A stretch of 64,000 nucleotides of DNA from Priestia megaterium (GTDB taxonomy: Bacteria > Bacillota > Bacilli > Bacillales > Bacillaceae_H), in NCBI RefSeq assembly GCF_023824195.1, contig NZ_CP085442.1, positions 720,001 through 784,000 on the forward strand. Direction: 5' to 3'. This document shows, piece by piece, positions 53,543-61,199 of this stretch. Position numbers and translations under genes: made by a program. Numbering within the stretch: position 1 is the stretch's first letter; each line of letters begins with the position of its first letter. Under the pieces are notes generated by a model. That model worked only from the letters and a program-made list of their open reading frames with translations, was not told the origin of the DNA and searched no databases.

Positions 53543-55222
53543 TCAGTTAATTTGATCTGGCAGTAGCTGTGTATTTAATTTTTCATTATCTTTATAATCT
53601 ACAGGAACATCGATGATAACGGGGCCTTGTTCACGAAAAGCGTTTGCTAGAGTGTCCGAAAATTCTTCTGGTGAGTTAACTCTAAATCCTTTGGCACCAA
53701 AACTTTCAGCAAGCGTAACAAAGTCTACACTGCCAAACTCTACTGCAGATTTTCGGCCATATTTAATCTGCTGTTGAAAGCCAACCATATCGTAGGTTTG
53801 ATCGTTCCAAATAATGTGAACAATTGGTAAGTTTAACCGAACGGCTGTCTCGAGCTCCATAGCTGAAAATAAAAACCCGCCGTCTCCAGACATGGACAGA
53901 ACTTTTTTATGGGGGCGAACGAGTGCAGCTGAAATAGCCCAAGGCAAAGCAACACCTAGCGTCTGCATGCCGTTGCTGAATAGTAAATGCTGAGGTTCAT
54001 AGGAACGAAAATAACGAGCCATCCATATGTAATGCGAACCAACGTCACATGTGATGGTAGTGTCATCTTCAACAAAGTTCTGCAGAGCTTCAATTAACTG
54101 TAGGGGATGAAGGTGAGTGTCATTAGAAAACTCGTACTGATCGTCAGGTTGTTCAAGTTTGCTTTTTAGCGTTTTTAAAAAAGAAGCACTTTCTTTTGAA
54201 CGTATTAAATTTGGGAGTTTATCCGCTAATATGTCAATTGTGCTTGGAATATCCCCTACTAACTCAATTTCCGGCTGATAATGGTGGTCAGCTTGTGCTT
54301 GTAAATCATCTAAATGAATAATGCTTCTTTGACTTTCTGAGTTCCAAAGAGAAGGAGGGTATTCAACTGGGTCATATCCGATTGTTAAGACGACGTCAGC
54401 ATGCTTCAATAAGACGTCTCCAGGCTGATTGCGAAAAAGACCTACTCGCCCAAAAAAGTGAGTTTCAAGCTCTCGTGAAACAGCTCCCGCACCTTGGAAC
54501 GTTTCCACCACAGGAAGGTCATGTTCTGCTATAAGCTGACGGATTGATTCCACTGCTTTAGATTTACTTGCTCTCATACCTAAAAGTAAAACAGGTAGTT
54601 TTGCTGTGCGAATAGTGTGTATAGCTTGGGCAACAGCGTCTAAATTGGCAGTCCCAATCGTAGGAGTTTTTAAAACGGATAGAGTGGAAGCTGATGTTTC
54701 GCTATCCATTACATCCTGCGGCAAGCTGACAAAAGATGCTCCTGAAGGAGAAGAAACAGCTTCGCGAAAGGCGTCTGTTATCACTTCTGGAACGTTCGCA
54801 ACGTCTTCTACCTCAACGCTGAATTTGGCGATAGATTTAAATAGTCCTTCATTATCCATTGATTGATGCGTCTTTTTTAATCGATCTGCTCTTGGAACTG
54901 CTCCTGCTAGGGCTACCACTGGATCACCTTCAGAAGTAGCAGTGACAAGGCCAGTGGCTAAATTAGCGGCACCTGGACCTGATGTGACAAGGCAAACGCC
55001 CGGCGTACCTGTCAGTCTTCCCATAGCAGCTGCCATAAACGCAGCATTTTGTTCGTGGCGGCAAACAATTACTTCTGGTCCTTTCTCTTTCAAAACATCA
55101 AATACGCCATCAATTTTGGCTCCTGGAATACCAAAAATATAAGGCACATTCTGACTTGCCAAACTTTCTACTAGTAAATCGGCGCCTTTTTTTGTTTCGG
55201 TAGTATCAGCATTACTCATCAT
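53543..55222 (-). CDS. alsS: Acetolactate synthase, catabolic
   Basis: 559 aa, ThDP-dependent. Condenses two pyruvates to acetolactate for acetoin formation. Catalytic Glu in [17 protein letters not shown]; ThDP motif [18 protein letters not shown]...WNDQTYDMV. It lacks the FAD-binding features of biosynthetic IlvB, and its place next to alsD marks it as AlsS. AAAGGAGAG before ATG-ATG. No alsR regulator gene lies upstream (a Spo0E-like gene is there instead), so regulation must come from elsewhere. Confidence 0.95.
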   Translation of the reverse strand: MMSNADTTETKKGADLLVESLASQNVPYIFGIPGAKIDGVFDVLKEKGPEVIVCRHEQNAAFMAAAMGRLTGTPGVCLVTSGPGAANLATGLVTATSEGDPVVALAGAVPRADRLKKTHQSMDNEGLFKSIAKFSVEVEDVANVPEVITDAFREAVSSPSGASFVSLPQDVMDSETSASTLSVLKTPTIGTANLDAVAQAIHTIRTAKLPVLLLGMRASKSKAVESIRQLIAEHDLPVVETFQGAGAVSRELETHFFGRVGLFRNQPGDVLLKHADVVLTIGYDPVEYPPSLWNSESQRSIIHLDDLQAQADHHYQPEIELVGDIPSTIDILADKLPNLIRSKESASFLKTLKSKLEQPDDQYEFSNDTHLHPLQLIEALQNFVEDDTTITCDVGSHYIWMARYFRSYEPQHLLFSNGMQTLGVALPWAISAALVRPHKKVLSMSGDGGFLFSAMELETAVRLNLPIVHIIWNDQTYDMVGFQQQIKYGRKSAVEFGSVDFVTLAESFGAKGFRVNSPEEFSDTLANAFREQGPVIIDVPVDYKDNEKLNTQLLPDQIN

Positions 55223-55330
55223 GCATTCTCTCCTTTATGTTTCTTAGATAGGTTTTAAGGCCTACTGATTGAATACCCAATTTGTATGACAACTAACCAA
55301 AGGAAAGGAGAAGGTTTTAATTTTCTAAAT

Positions 55331-55358
55331 AAAAAACTTCCCTATTAATTAGGGAAGC
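55331..55358 (-). terminator. Intrinsic terminator after the Spo0E-like gene
   Basis: CTTCCCTA-ATTAA-TAGGGAAG then TTTTTTATTT on the minus strand, between the Spo0E-like gene and alsS. Confidence 0.8.
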
Positions 55359-55448
55359 AGAGATGTACCTATTGCGAATAAAACATATCTGTTTTATTTG
55401 TAGGTTTATGGTACTTGAGGGATAGTAAGTGAAAGTCCTACGCGGCTC

Positions 55449-55613
55449 TTATTTGGTATGGTTAAAAAGCTTTTGGTAACTAACAATTTTTTGATCTAGC
55501 TTTTGACTTAATTTTAAAATCTCACCGTGAGAATAGCTGCTTGTTTTTTTAGCTAATTGATAAATATCTGATTGTAAGGCTCGAATTTCTTTTTCTAACT
55601 GAGGTTGCTTCAT
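55449..55613 (-). CDS. Spo0E-family aspartyl-phosphate phosphatase-like protein
   Basis: 54 aa, too short for most gene callers. The pattern ALQSDIYQLAKKTSSYSHGEILKLSQKLDQKIVSYQK matches the Spo0E helical hairpin, with the LSQxLDxxIxxY motif that contacts Spo0A~P. Such proteins remove phosphate from Spo0A~P and delay sporulation. The first half differs from the usual GLxHPxV (SYSHGEI). GGAGAGG lies 7 nt before the ATG. Own terminator downstream. Confidence 0.75.
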   Translation of the reverse strand: MKQPQLEKEIRALQSDIYQLAKKTSSYSHGEILKLSQKLDQKIVSYQKLFNHTK

Positions 55614-55773
55614 TGAAATCCTCTCCAAGTCAGAATACTTCTATCTTTTATCTAATAGTATGAAATTCCTTCATATTTGTAAAATGTTTTTTGTTTTGAA
55701 AAATATGAAATAGGTGAAGAGCTGCTGACAAGCTTTGTCGAACACTTTTTTTACCTGTTTTCAACAAATATGA

Positions 55774-55990
55774 TATACTGAGGCTAGGAAAAATGACAAT
55801 CTGGAGCGCACGTTCAGTTATTCTTAACAAGCGAATGAATTCTTAGCTTTGACAAGTTTAACTTGTAAGGTGAAGAAATTCATCACATAATCTTATTAGA
55901 TCTGAACCTTGTTAGCCCGGATGAGGATTTGTCGAAAACGATTCACTAGAAAAAACCTTCGAGACCGCCAACTCGGAGGTTTTTTAATTT
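55774..55990 (+). ncRNA. Candidate small RNA with pseudoknot-capable fold
   Basis: An extended -10 (TGATATACT, 55771-55779) gives a start near 55786; the transcript would end at the bidirectional hairpin 55950-55985. Inside, GTTCAG (55812) pairs with CTGAAC (55902), and TTAACAAG (55824) with CTTGTTAG (55908), in a crossing order. A nested stem ATGAATT/AATTCAT (55835/55877) holds the hairpin ACAAGT/ACTTGT. No convincing reading frame. I do not recognise it as 6S, tmRNA, SRP or a known riboswitch. Confidence 0.5.
55950..55986. terminator. Bidirectional terminator between two convergent RNAs
   Basis: AAAAAACCTTCGAG/CTCGGAGGTTTTTT, with T runs on both strands. Confidence 0.88.
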
Positions 55991-56208
55991 TTGTGTATGG
56001 GAAGTAAAAAAAGACATAGACTAATAAAGAAAAAGGTCCCGCACCCATAATCGGCCGTAGTTGATTACACCTTGTCCATTTCTGCAAGGAAGCTGTCTTT
56101 TTACTATAGGGAAGTGCCGCCAAACACCATTCCCTAAAGACAATCAGCACACGAGCCTTATGGATGAAGAACCTTTTAGACGATACTTATCGGTGATTAC
56201 TTATTTTA

Positions 56209-56343
56209 CTACTGGAAAAATAGCAAAATAAGAGCGACTATGGCTCCTAAAAGCTCCACGTAAGCCGTTAGGAGCTGAACATTCTCAGCATCTAGGAAAA
56301 ATGACTTGAGGATTCGTCTCAGACTATCCACCACCTTTTTCAT
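56209..56343 (-). CDS. Possible small membrane peptide (44 aa)
   Basis: An open frame MKKVVDSLRRILKSF...: a basic amphipathic start and a hydrophobic end (AYVELLGAIVALILLFF), the look of a single-span peptide. The ribosome site is weak (GGGAA at 14 nt, or AAGGATG serving a GTG three codons in). About 220 nt of structured minus-strand sequence follows, with the stem TAGGGA/TCCCTA (56107-56136), up to the shared terminator. The frame also holds a stable stem GCTCCTAA/TTAGGAGC (56243-56275), so it could be RNA rather than protein. Confidence 0.4.
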   Translation of the reverse strand: MKKVVDSLRRILKSFFLDAENVQLLTAYVELLGAIVALILLFFQ

Positions 56344-56440
56344 CCTTGCGTGAATTCCCAAGGGAAAGAAAGGGGACGACAGTGCTTCTTTATTTTAACA
56401 AAAGTAGGAAATGATAAGTAGATTTATTTGAAGTGTAAAT

Positions 56441-56474
56441 TAAAAAAGCATGTAGAATACATGCTTTTTTAATT
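56441..56474 (-). terminator. Intrinsic terminator after ywbE
   Basis: AAAAAAGCATGTA/TACATGCTTTTTT overlapping the last codons of ywbE. Confidence 0.85.
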
Positions 56475-56666
56475 TGGGTAAATTTCTTTTATGCGTCCGA
56501 CTTGTCCATCTGTTAAACGGACTTTGATGCCGTGTGGGTGAAAGCTTGAATTGGTCAGAATGTCTTTGACCGTTCCATGTGTAAGTTTTCCAGAACGCTG
56601 ATCTGCTTTTAAAACAATGTCGACTTCAATTCCAGGAGCTACGTCTTTTCTATTTTGTCCGTTCAT
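56469..56666 (-). CDS. ywbE: YwbE-family protein
   Basis: 65 aa, small beta-rich protein matching YwbE (DUF2196): NRKDVAPGIEVDIVLKADQRSGKLTHGTVKDILTNSSFHPHGIKVRL.DG.VGRI. Found widely in Firmicutes; function unknown, although the fold looks like RNA-binding KOW/SH3 proteins. Its ATG overlaps the stop of the preceding small gene (TAATG), so the two are coupled. Confidence 0.88.
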   Translation of the reverse strand: MNGQNRKDVAPGIEVDIVLKADQRSGKLTHGTVKDILTNSSFHPHGIKVRLTDGQVGRIKEIYPN

Positions 56667-56845
56667 TATACACCTGTTCTCTTTCGCTGATTATTCGTTT
56701 TTTTTGTTTGTTGACTCGTCAGCTTTTTGGTTGCTTGATTCGTGCTGCTATTTTGAGCTTTACTTGAAGATTGATTTTTCTTATTAGCAAGCTGCTGTTT
56801 GATAGCATCTTGAAGACTAATTTTCTTTTTAAGTTGTTCTGTCAT
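56666..56845 (-). CDS. Small Lys/Gln/Ser-rich basic protein (59 aa)
   Basis: Short frame starting MTEQLKKKISLQDAIKQQLA, then low-complexity KNQSSSKAQNSSTNQATKKL..., ending QRKRTGV. AGGAGGAACCCAT precedes the ATG, an excellent ribosome site. Stop and ywbE start share a base. Highly basic, without membrane segments; it may bind nucleic acid. Not recognised. Confidence 0.7.
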   Translation of the reverse strand: MTEQLKKKISLQDAIKQQLANKKNQSSSKAQNSSTNQATKKLTSQQTKKTNNQRKRTGV

Positions 56846-56901
56846 ATGGGTTCCTCCTGAATACGTACATTGTCTGAAAAAACAAAGAAAGTAAGGGAAT
56901 G

Positions 56902-56932
56902 AAAAAGCTGACTATCTAGTCAGCTTTTTTTA
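56902..56932 (-). terminator. Intrinsic terminator after the HxlR-type gene
   Basis: AAAAAAGCTGACTA/TAGTCAGCTTTTT. Confidence 0.85.
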
Positions 56933-57292
56933 ATTAGTGACTTCTTCTACAGGCTGCATAAGTACAGCTTCTTTATCAGGATACGTTTTTTCAATATGAT
57001 GTTCTCCCCAAGAGCATAATGAATCAAGAATGCTTTTTAAAGACCATCCGTAATCTGTTAAAGAGTATTCTACTCGAGGCGGCATTTCATTGTACATTTT
57101 TCTAACAATGATGCCGTCTGCTTCAAGTTCGCGAAGCTGCTGCGTTAATACTTTTTGTGTAACGCGCGGCATAATTCTTTTTAATTCTCCAGGGCGCTTT
57201 GTCCCTTTAATTAAGTGGCAAAGAATAACGACTTTCCACTTGCCTCCAATGACTTCTAGTGCCGCTTCCACTGGAATGTTATATTTTTTCAC
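56930..57292 (-). CDS. HxlR-family transcriptional regulator
   Basis: 120 aa winged [64 protein letters not shown], then [12 protein letters not shown]. HxlR proteins respond to aldehydes, diamide or quinones. The start is GTG at 57292 with AAGGAGAG 8 nt upstream. Divergent from the MFS exporter, which it probably controls. Confidence 0.9.
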   Translation of the reverse strand: MKKYNIPVEAALEVIGGKWKVVILCHLIKGTKRPGELKRIMPRVTQKVLTQQLRELEADGIIVRKMYNEMPPRVEYSLTDYGWSLKSILDSLCSWGEHHIEKTYPDKEAVLMQPVEEVTN

Positions 57293-57621
57293 GTTAACAA
57301 CTCTCCTTGTTCTAGAGATAACGGTCAAATGCATGTTTTCGCATTTTTTCAGATGTTTATCATATCACTATAGAGCAAAATTTTCTAGGTGTAAGCATTT
57401 TTTTAGAATACTCAATAGTTCATGACTTTAGTATTTACGCTTATTGTAACCTCCAGGTGCCTATATCACTTGAAAGTGCGTACTTTTTCTTTGGTTTTAC
57501 ATCGCTCATAATAACAATTGTTGATGGCGAGTTAGCGAATATATGAAAGGTACCTAAGCTAATCAGCCGTAAGAGAAATTATTATAAAGAAGTTATTATA
57601 ACGAACAGGAGGCGTTAAGAA
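57293..57621. other. Divergent regulatory region HxlR / MFS exporter
   Basis: Holds an imperfect inverted repeat TAAGC...AATACT / AGTATT...GCTTA (57391-57443), a possible HxlR operator, and a direct repeat ATTATTATAA / GTTATTATAA (57579-57601) just before the MFS ribosome site AGGAGG. No consensus -35/-10 was assigned. Confidence 0.4.
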
Positions 57622-58821
57622 GTGAACACACTTTCACAAACACAACAAAGTAAAAAAAGCGGTGCTTTGCCGCTATTAGCGCTAGCTATTAGCGCCTTTG
57701 GAATCGGGACTACAGAGTTTGTTCCAGTAGGTTTATTATCATCGCTTGCAGATGATTTAAATATTTCCATTACACTAGCAGGGTTATTAATTTCAGGATA
57801 CGCAATGGGAGTTGCATTTGGAGCTCCCGTATTAACAGCTTTAACAAGTAAAATGAGCAGAAAATCATTGTTGATGCTATTAATGGTTATTTTTATCATA
57901 GGAAACTCAGTAGCAGCTTTATCAACAAGCTTTGGGCTGCTGCTTATAGCACGAATTATTACTGCATTTTCACACGGGATTTTCTTTTCCATCGGTGCGA
58001 CTATCGCTGCTGATTTGGTGCCGGAAGATAAGCGAGCAAGTGCCATTGCTTTAATGTTTACAGGTTTGACAGTTGCAACTGTTACAGGTGTTCCGCTTGG
58101 TACATTTATCGGACAAGCTTTCGGCTGGAGAGCAACATTTTGGGGAGTAGCGTTACTTGGGGTTATTGCCATTATTGCAAGTGCTCTTTTAGTGCCTAAA
58201 AACTTAAAAGAAGCGCCGCCGGCAAAGTTTAGTGATCAATTGAAAATTTTGAAAAACGGGCCGCTTTTACTATCGTTTGCTATTACCGCCTTAGGATATG
58301 GCGGAACGTTTGTAGCTTATACGTATTTAGCACCTATTCTTGAAAAACTAACAGGATACGCACCAAGCGCGGTTAGTATCTTGCTACTGGTATACGGTGT
58401 AGCGGTAGCCATCGGAAATACGATTGGAGGAAAAGCTGCGAATAAAAACCCGTTAAAAGCATTATTTTGGATGTTTTTAATTCAAGCAGTTATCTTAGTT
58501 ATTTTATCGTTTACTGCATCGTTTAAAGTAGCGGGAACAATTACGATTTTTGCCATGGGCTTATTGGCATTTATGAACGTACCTGGACTGCAAGTGCTGG
58601 TCGTGAACTTAGCTGAAAAGTATGTCCCTTCAGCAGTGAACGTAGCCTCTGCGCTTAATATTGCTGCATTTAACGTTGGAATTGCCATTGGTTCTTTTGT
58701 AGGCGGCCTGATTGTTGATTCGATTGGTCTTGTTCATACTCCTTGGATTGGAGGAGTAATGGTTCTAGGAGCGGTTTTATTAACGGCATGGAGCCGCTCA
58801 ATAGAAGCAAAAGCAAAATAA
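57622..58821 (+). CDS. MFS exporter, DHA1 family (AraJ/YdhP-like)
   Basis: 399 aa, 12 membrane segments. Typical of the DHA1 drug/sugar efflux group: FGIGTTEFVPVGLLSSLADDL, GYAMGVAFGAPVLTALTSKMSRKSLL, RIITAFSHGIFFSIGATIAADLV and GVPLGTFIGQAFGWRATFW. Exports drugs, sugars or metabolites by proton antiport; substrate unknown. GTG start with AGGAGG upstream. Divergent from an HxlR-type regulator, and followed 57 nt on by a flavin oxidoreductase gene that may belong to the same response. Confidence 0.88.
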   Translation: MNTLSQTQQSKKSGALPLLALAISAFGIGTTEFVPVGLLSSLADDLNISITLAGLLISGYAMGVAFGAPVLTALTSKMSRKSLLMLLMVIFIIGNSVAALSTSFGLLLIARIITAFSHGIFFSIGATIAADLVPEDKRASAIALMFTGLTVATVTGVPLGTFIGQAFGWRATFWGVALLGVIAIIASALLVPKNLKEAPPAKFSDQLKILKNGPLLLSFAITALGYGGTFVAYTYLAPILEKLTGYAPSAVSILLLVYGVAVAIGNTIGGKAANKNPLKALFWMFLIQAVILVILSFTASFKVAGTITIFAMGLLAFMNVPGLQVLVVNLAEKYVPSAVNVASALNIAAFNVGIAIGSFVGGLIVDSIGLVHTPWIGGVMVLGAVLLTAWSRSIEAKAK

Positions 58822-58824
58822 AAC

Positions 58825-58855
58825 AAGAGATCATCGCCTTTTGCGATGATCTCTT
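58825..58855 (+). terminator. Stem-loop between MFS and oxidoreductase genes
   Basis: AAGAGATCATCGC/GCGATGATCTCTT, perfect 13 bp but without a strong T run; a partial terminator or mRNA-stabilising hairpin. Confidence 0.55.
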
Positions 58856-58878
58856 AGTTATAAAAGGAGAGGAAACAA

Positions 58879-59835
58879 ATGACTACATTTCAACATCATA
58901 AGGCGTATCGTCGCATGTACAAGGAGAATGAGTTAACGTTAGGTTTGCATATGCCGCTTGAAAATTATCAATATGCCACGCCTACGATGGAGAAACAAGT
59001 AGAGCTCACGCAGCTTGCAGAACAATATGGATTTACAAGCTTATGGTTCCGCGATGTCCTTCTTCAAGATCCATCATTTGGCGATCCAGCAACGGGTCAA
59101 ATTTATGATATGCTTATTTATTTGACTTATCTTGCCAGTCAAACAAAAGAAATTGCTCTTAGTACATCTGCTATTGTGCTGCCTTTACGCCATCCGCTTC
59201 GCGTAGCTAAAGAAATGGCAACCATTGATCAGCTTTTTCCTGAGCGTTTGATTATGGGCGTATCTTCTGGAGACCGTCAAGCAGATTTTCGAGGGTTAGG
59301 TATTCCTCATGAAGAAAGAGGAAAGCGATTTGCAGAGGCTTTTCATTATTTAGAAGAAGCGTTAAATAAAGAATTTCCATCTATCCAGTCTGCCTTGGGA
59401 TCCATTCAAGGAGCAAATGTTGTTCCTAAGCCAACGAAACGTATTCCAACGATGATAACGGGATACAGTCAGCAAAATATGGAGTGGTTTGCACAGTATG
59501 GAGACGGCTGGATGTATTATCCTCGTCATCCCCATTTTCAAGCAGAAGCTATTACACAATGGAGGAAACTGGTTGACATCTATCATCCAGGCGTTTTTAA
59601 ACCTTTTACACAACCTATGCATCTAGATTTGGCAGAAGATCCAAATGAAATGCCAACGCCGATTCGTTTAGGATTTCGAGCAGGACGCAATGCATTAGTT
59701 GAGCTTCTTTCTATTTATAAAGAAATAGGAGTTAATCACCTGTTTTTTGCTCTTTTTGATAGTAAGCGTCCGGCTGAAGAAGTCATACATGAGCTTGGTG
59801 AAGAAGTGCTTCCGCATTTTCCGTCTCATATGTAG
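58879..59835 (+). CDS. LLM-class (luciferase-like) flavin oxidoreductase
   Basis: 318 aa, TIM-barrel flavin monooxygenase fold. Marks: LTLGLHMPLENYQYATPTMEKQVELTQLAEQYGFTSLWFRDVLL, IALSTSAIVLPLRHPLRVAKEMATID, RLIMGVSSGDRQADFRGLG and the later QYGDGWMYYPR. The FMN-dependent substrate is unknown. AAAGGAGAGG precedes the ATG. It may be co-expressed with the MFS exporter. Repeat copy C starts 8 nt after its stop. Confidence 0.87.
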   Translation: MTTFQHHKAYRRMYKENELTLGLHMPLENYQYATPTMEKQVELTQLAEQYGFTSLWFRDVLLQDPSFGDPATGQIYDMLIYLTYLASQTKEIALSTSAIVLPLRHPLRVAKEMATIDQLFPERLIMGVSSGDRQADFRGLGIPHEERGKRFAEAFHYLEEALNKEFPSIQSALGSIQGANVVPKPTKRIPTMITGYSQQNMEWFAQYGDGWMYYPRHPHFQAEAITQWRKLVDIYHPGVFKPFTQPMHLDLAEDPNEMPTPIRLGFRAGRNALVELLSIYKEIGVNHLFFALFDSKRPAEEVIHELGEEVLPHFPSHM

Positions 59836-59843
59836 CAAAAAGA

Positions 59844-60115
59844 TGCTGGGACAAAAGTAGTTTAGTTAAAGGAAAATCCGAACGATTAATCGTTCGGATT
59901 TTTTCATTGTGTTGGTGAACGTAGGTTTCGCCTGTTTAGATCCTTCTAGCAGTTGATTGGAGCGCGAGCGACGAGGAGGCTCACCGGCCGCCCGCGGAAA
60001 GCGAAGTCTTGCACGGAAATCAACCGCGATGGAACAAGCGAGCCATATGAGCTCCTTTATCCAATTAGTTCGTCTTTAGATTCCATTGATTTAGTTATGT
60101 CCCAATCTCTTTTTA
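59844..60115 (+). repeat. Dispersed MITE-like repeat, copy C
   Basis: Begins GCTGGGACAAAAGTAGTTTAG and ends GTTCGTCTTTAGATTC...GTTATGTCCCA, with terminal inverted repeats TGGGACA/TGTCCCA perfect in this copy. It shares the GC-rich middle (GTGAACG.AGGT...GATTGGAG) with copy A. It contains a terminator at 59876-59904 and is followed by 120 nt of AT-rich sequence that probably holds the mdc promoter. Confidence 0.8.
59876..59905 (+). terminator. Intrinsic terminator inside repeat copy C
   Basis: ATCCGAACGATT/AATCGTTCGGAT, a perfect palindrome, then TTTTTT. Confidence 0.9.
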
Positions 60116-60235
60116 TATAGATTTCAAGTTATAGGATATATAAGAAATATGTATTAGAGTTATTGATCCTATGTTCTTTATAATAAAATTATCCATTATC
60201 TCCTTGGATGATATAAAGTCGAAAGGAGAAACACG

Positions 60236-61162
60236 ATGAGTGTTGCATTTCTATTTCCAGGACAAGGCGCACAATATGCTGGTATGCTTCATGATATAAA
60301 AAATAAATGGGGATTAGCGCCTACGTTTGAAGAAGCAAGTGAGGTTTTAAATCAAGACGTATTATCGTTAGATTCGTCAGAAAAATTAAAATATAATAAA
60401 AATGTTCAGATATGTCTTTTTATTGCAGGAGTGGCTACGGCTAGGTCGTTTAAAACCAAAGGATACTCGCCAGACGTGGTAGGAGGGCATTCAATAGGGG
60501 CGTTTGGAGCAGCAGTTACATCTGAAGTGTTATCTTTTAAAGAAGCTCTTCTTCTTGTGAAAAAAAGAGGGGAACTGATGGAAAATGCTTATCCTGATGG
60601 TTATGGTATGGGGGTTGTAATGGGACTGCGCGAACATCAGCTTCTCTCTATTGTACATGAACTATCAACTGATGCCGCTCCTGTGTACGTAGCGAATCTA
60701 AATGCTCCTGATCAAATAACGATTTCCGGCACCTTAAAAGCAATTGAGAAAGTTCTTGAAAAAGCATCTAAAAAAGGGGCTAGAAAAACTAAAATGCTTC
60801 ATGTAACGGTGCCTTCTCACTGTCCTCTTATGGAAGGAGTTTCGAGTGAATTACGAGAAACAATAACGGAAGTGAAAGGAAAGGACCCGGTCGTTCCTTT
60901 TATAGGTAATTGTAAAGCTCGGAAATTATGGAAAGCTGCTGATATTAAGGAAGATCTGGCAGCGAGTGTTGCCCTGCCCGTTCGTTGGCATGATGCTACG
61001 GAAGTTATGTATGAAATGGGTACAAGATTATATATTGAAATGGCTCCAGGAAGAGTACTAACGGATTTGACTGCTAAGAGCTTTCCGGAAGCAAGGGCTA
61101 TTTCTGCAGCCGAATCTACCATGAAGTCTGTGTTAATTTTAATGGAAAATGAAAAAATGTAA
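60236..61162 (+). CDS. mdcH: Malonate decarboxylase epsilon subunit (malonyl-CoA:ACP transacylase)
   Basis: 308 aa, FabD-like acyltransferase: FLFPGQGAQYAGML at the N-terminus, the active Ser in GGHSIGAFGAAV, and a His in VTVPSHCPLMEGV. Loads malonyl onto the special acyl carrier MdcC to start the cycle. GAAAGGAG precedes the ATG. First gene of the mdc operon here; in many operons mdcH is at the end. Confidence 0.88.
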   Translation: MSVAFLFPGQGAQYAGMLHDIKNKWGLAPTFEEASEVLNQDVLSLDSSEKLKYNKNVQICLFIAGVATARSFKTKGYSPDVVGGHSIGAFGAAVTSEVLSFKEALLLVKKRGELMENAYPDGYGMGVVMGLREHQLLSIVHELSTDAAPVYVANLNAPDQITISGTLKAIEKVLEKASKKGARKTKMLHVTVPSHCPLMEGVSSELRETITEVKGKDPVVPFIGNCKARKLWKAADIKEDLAASVALPVRWHDATEVMYEMGTRLYIEMAPGRVLTDLTAKSFPEARAISAAESTMKSVLILMENEKM

Positions 61163-61199
61163 GCGCCTTAATTTAGAAGTAGAAGAAAGGAGCTAGAAC

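Noticed and set aside
55896..56150. 84-codon minus-strand frame running over the shared terminator
   Set aside because: It crosses the bidirectional hairpin and the candidate RNA, has no ribosome site and an odd composition; the hairpins explain the sequence better.
844..60115. CRISPR array or insertion sequence as explanation for the three repeats
   Set aside because: The copies are 20-36 kb apart, 180-280 bp long, and carry no spacer pattern or transposase frame.
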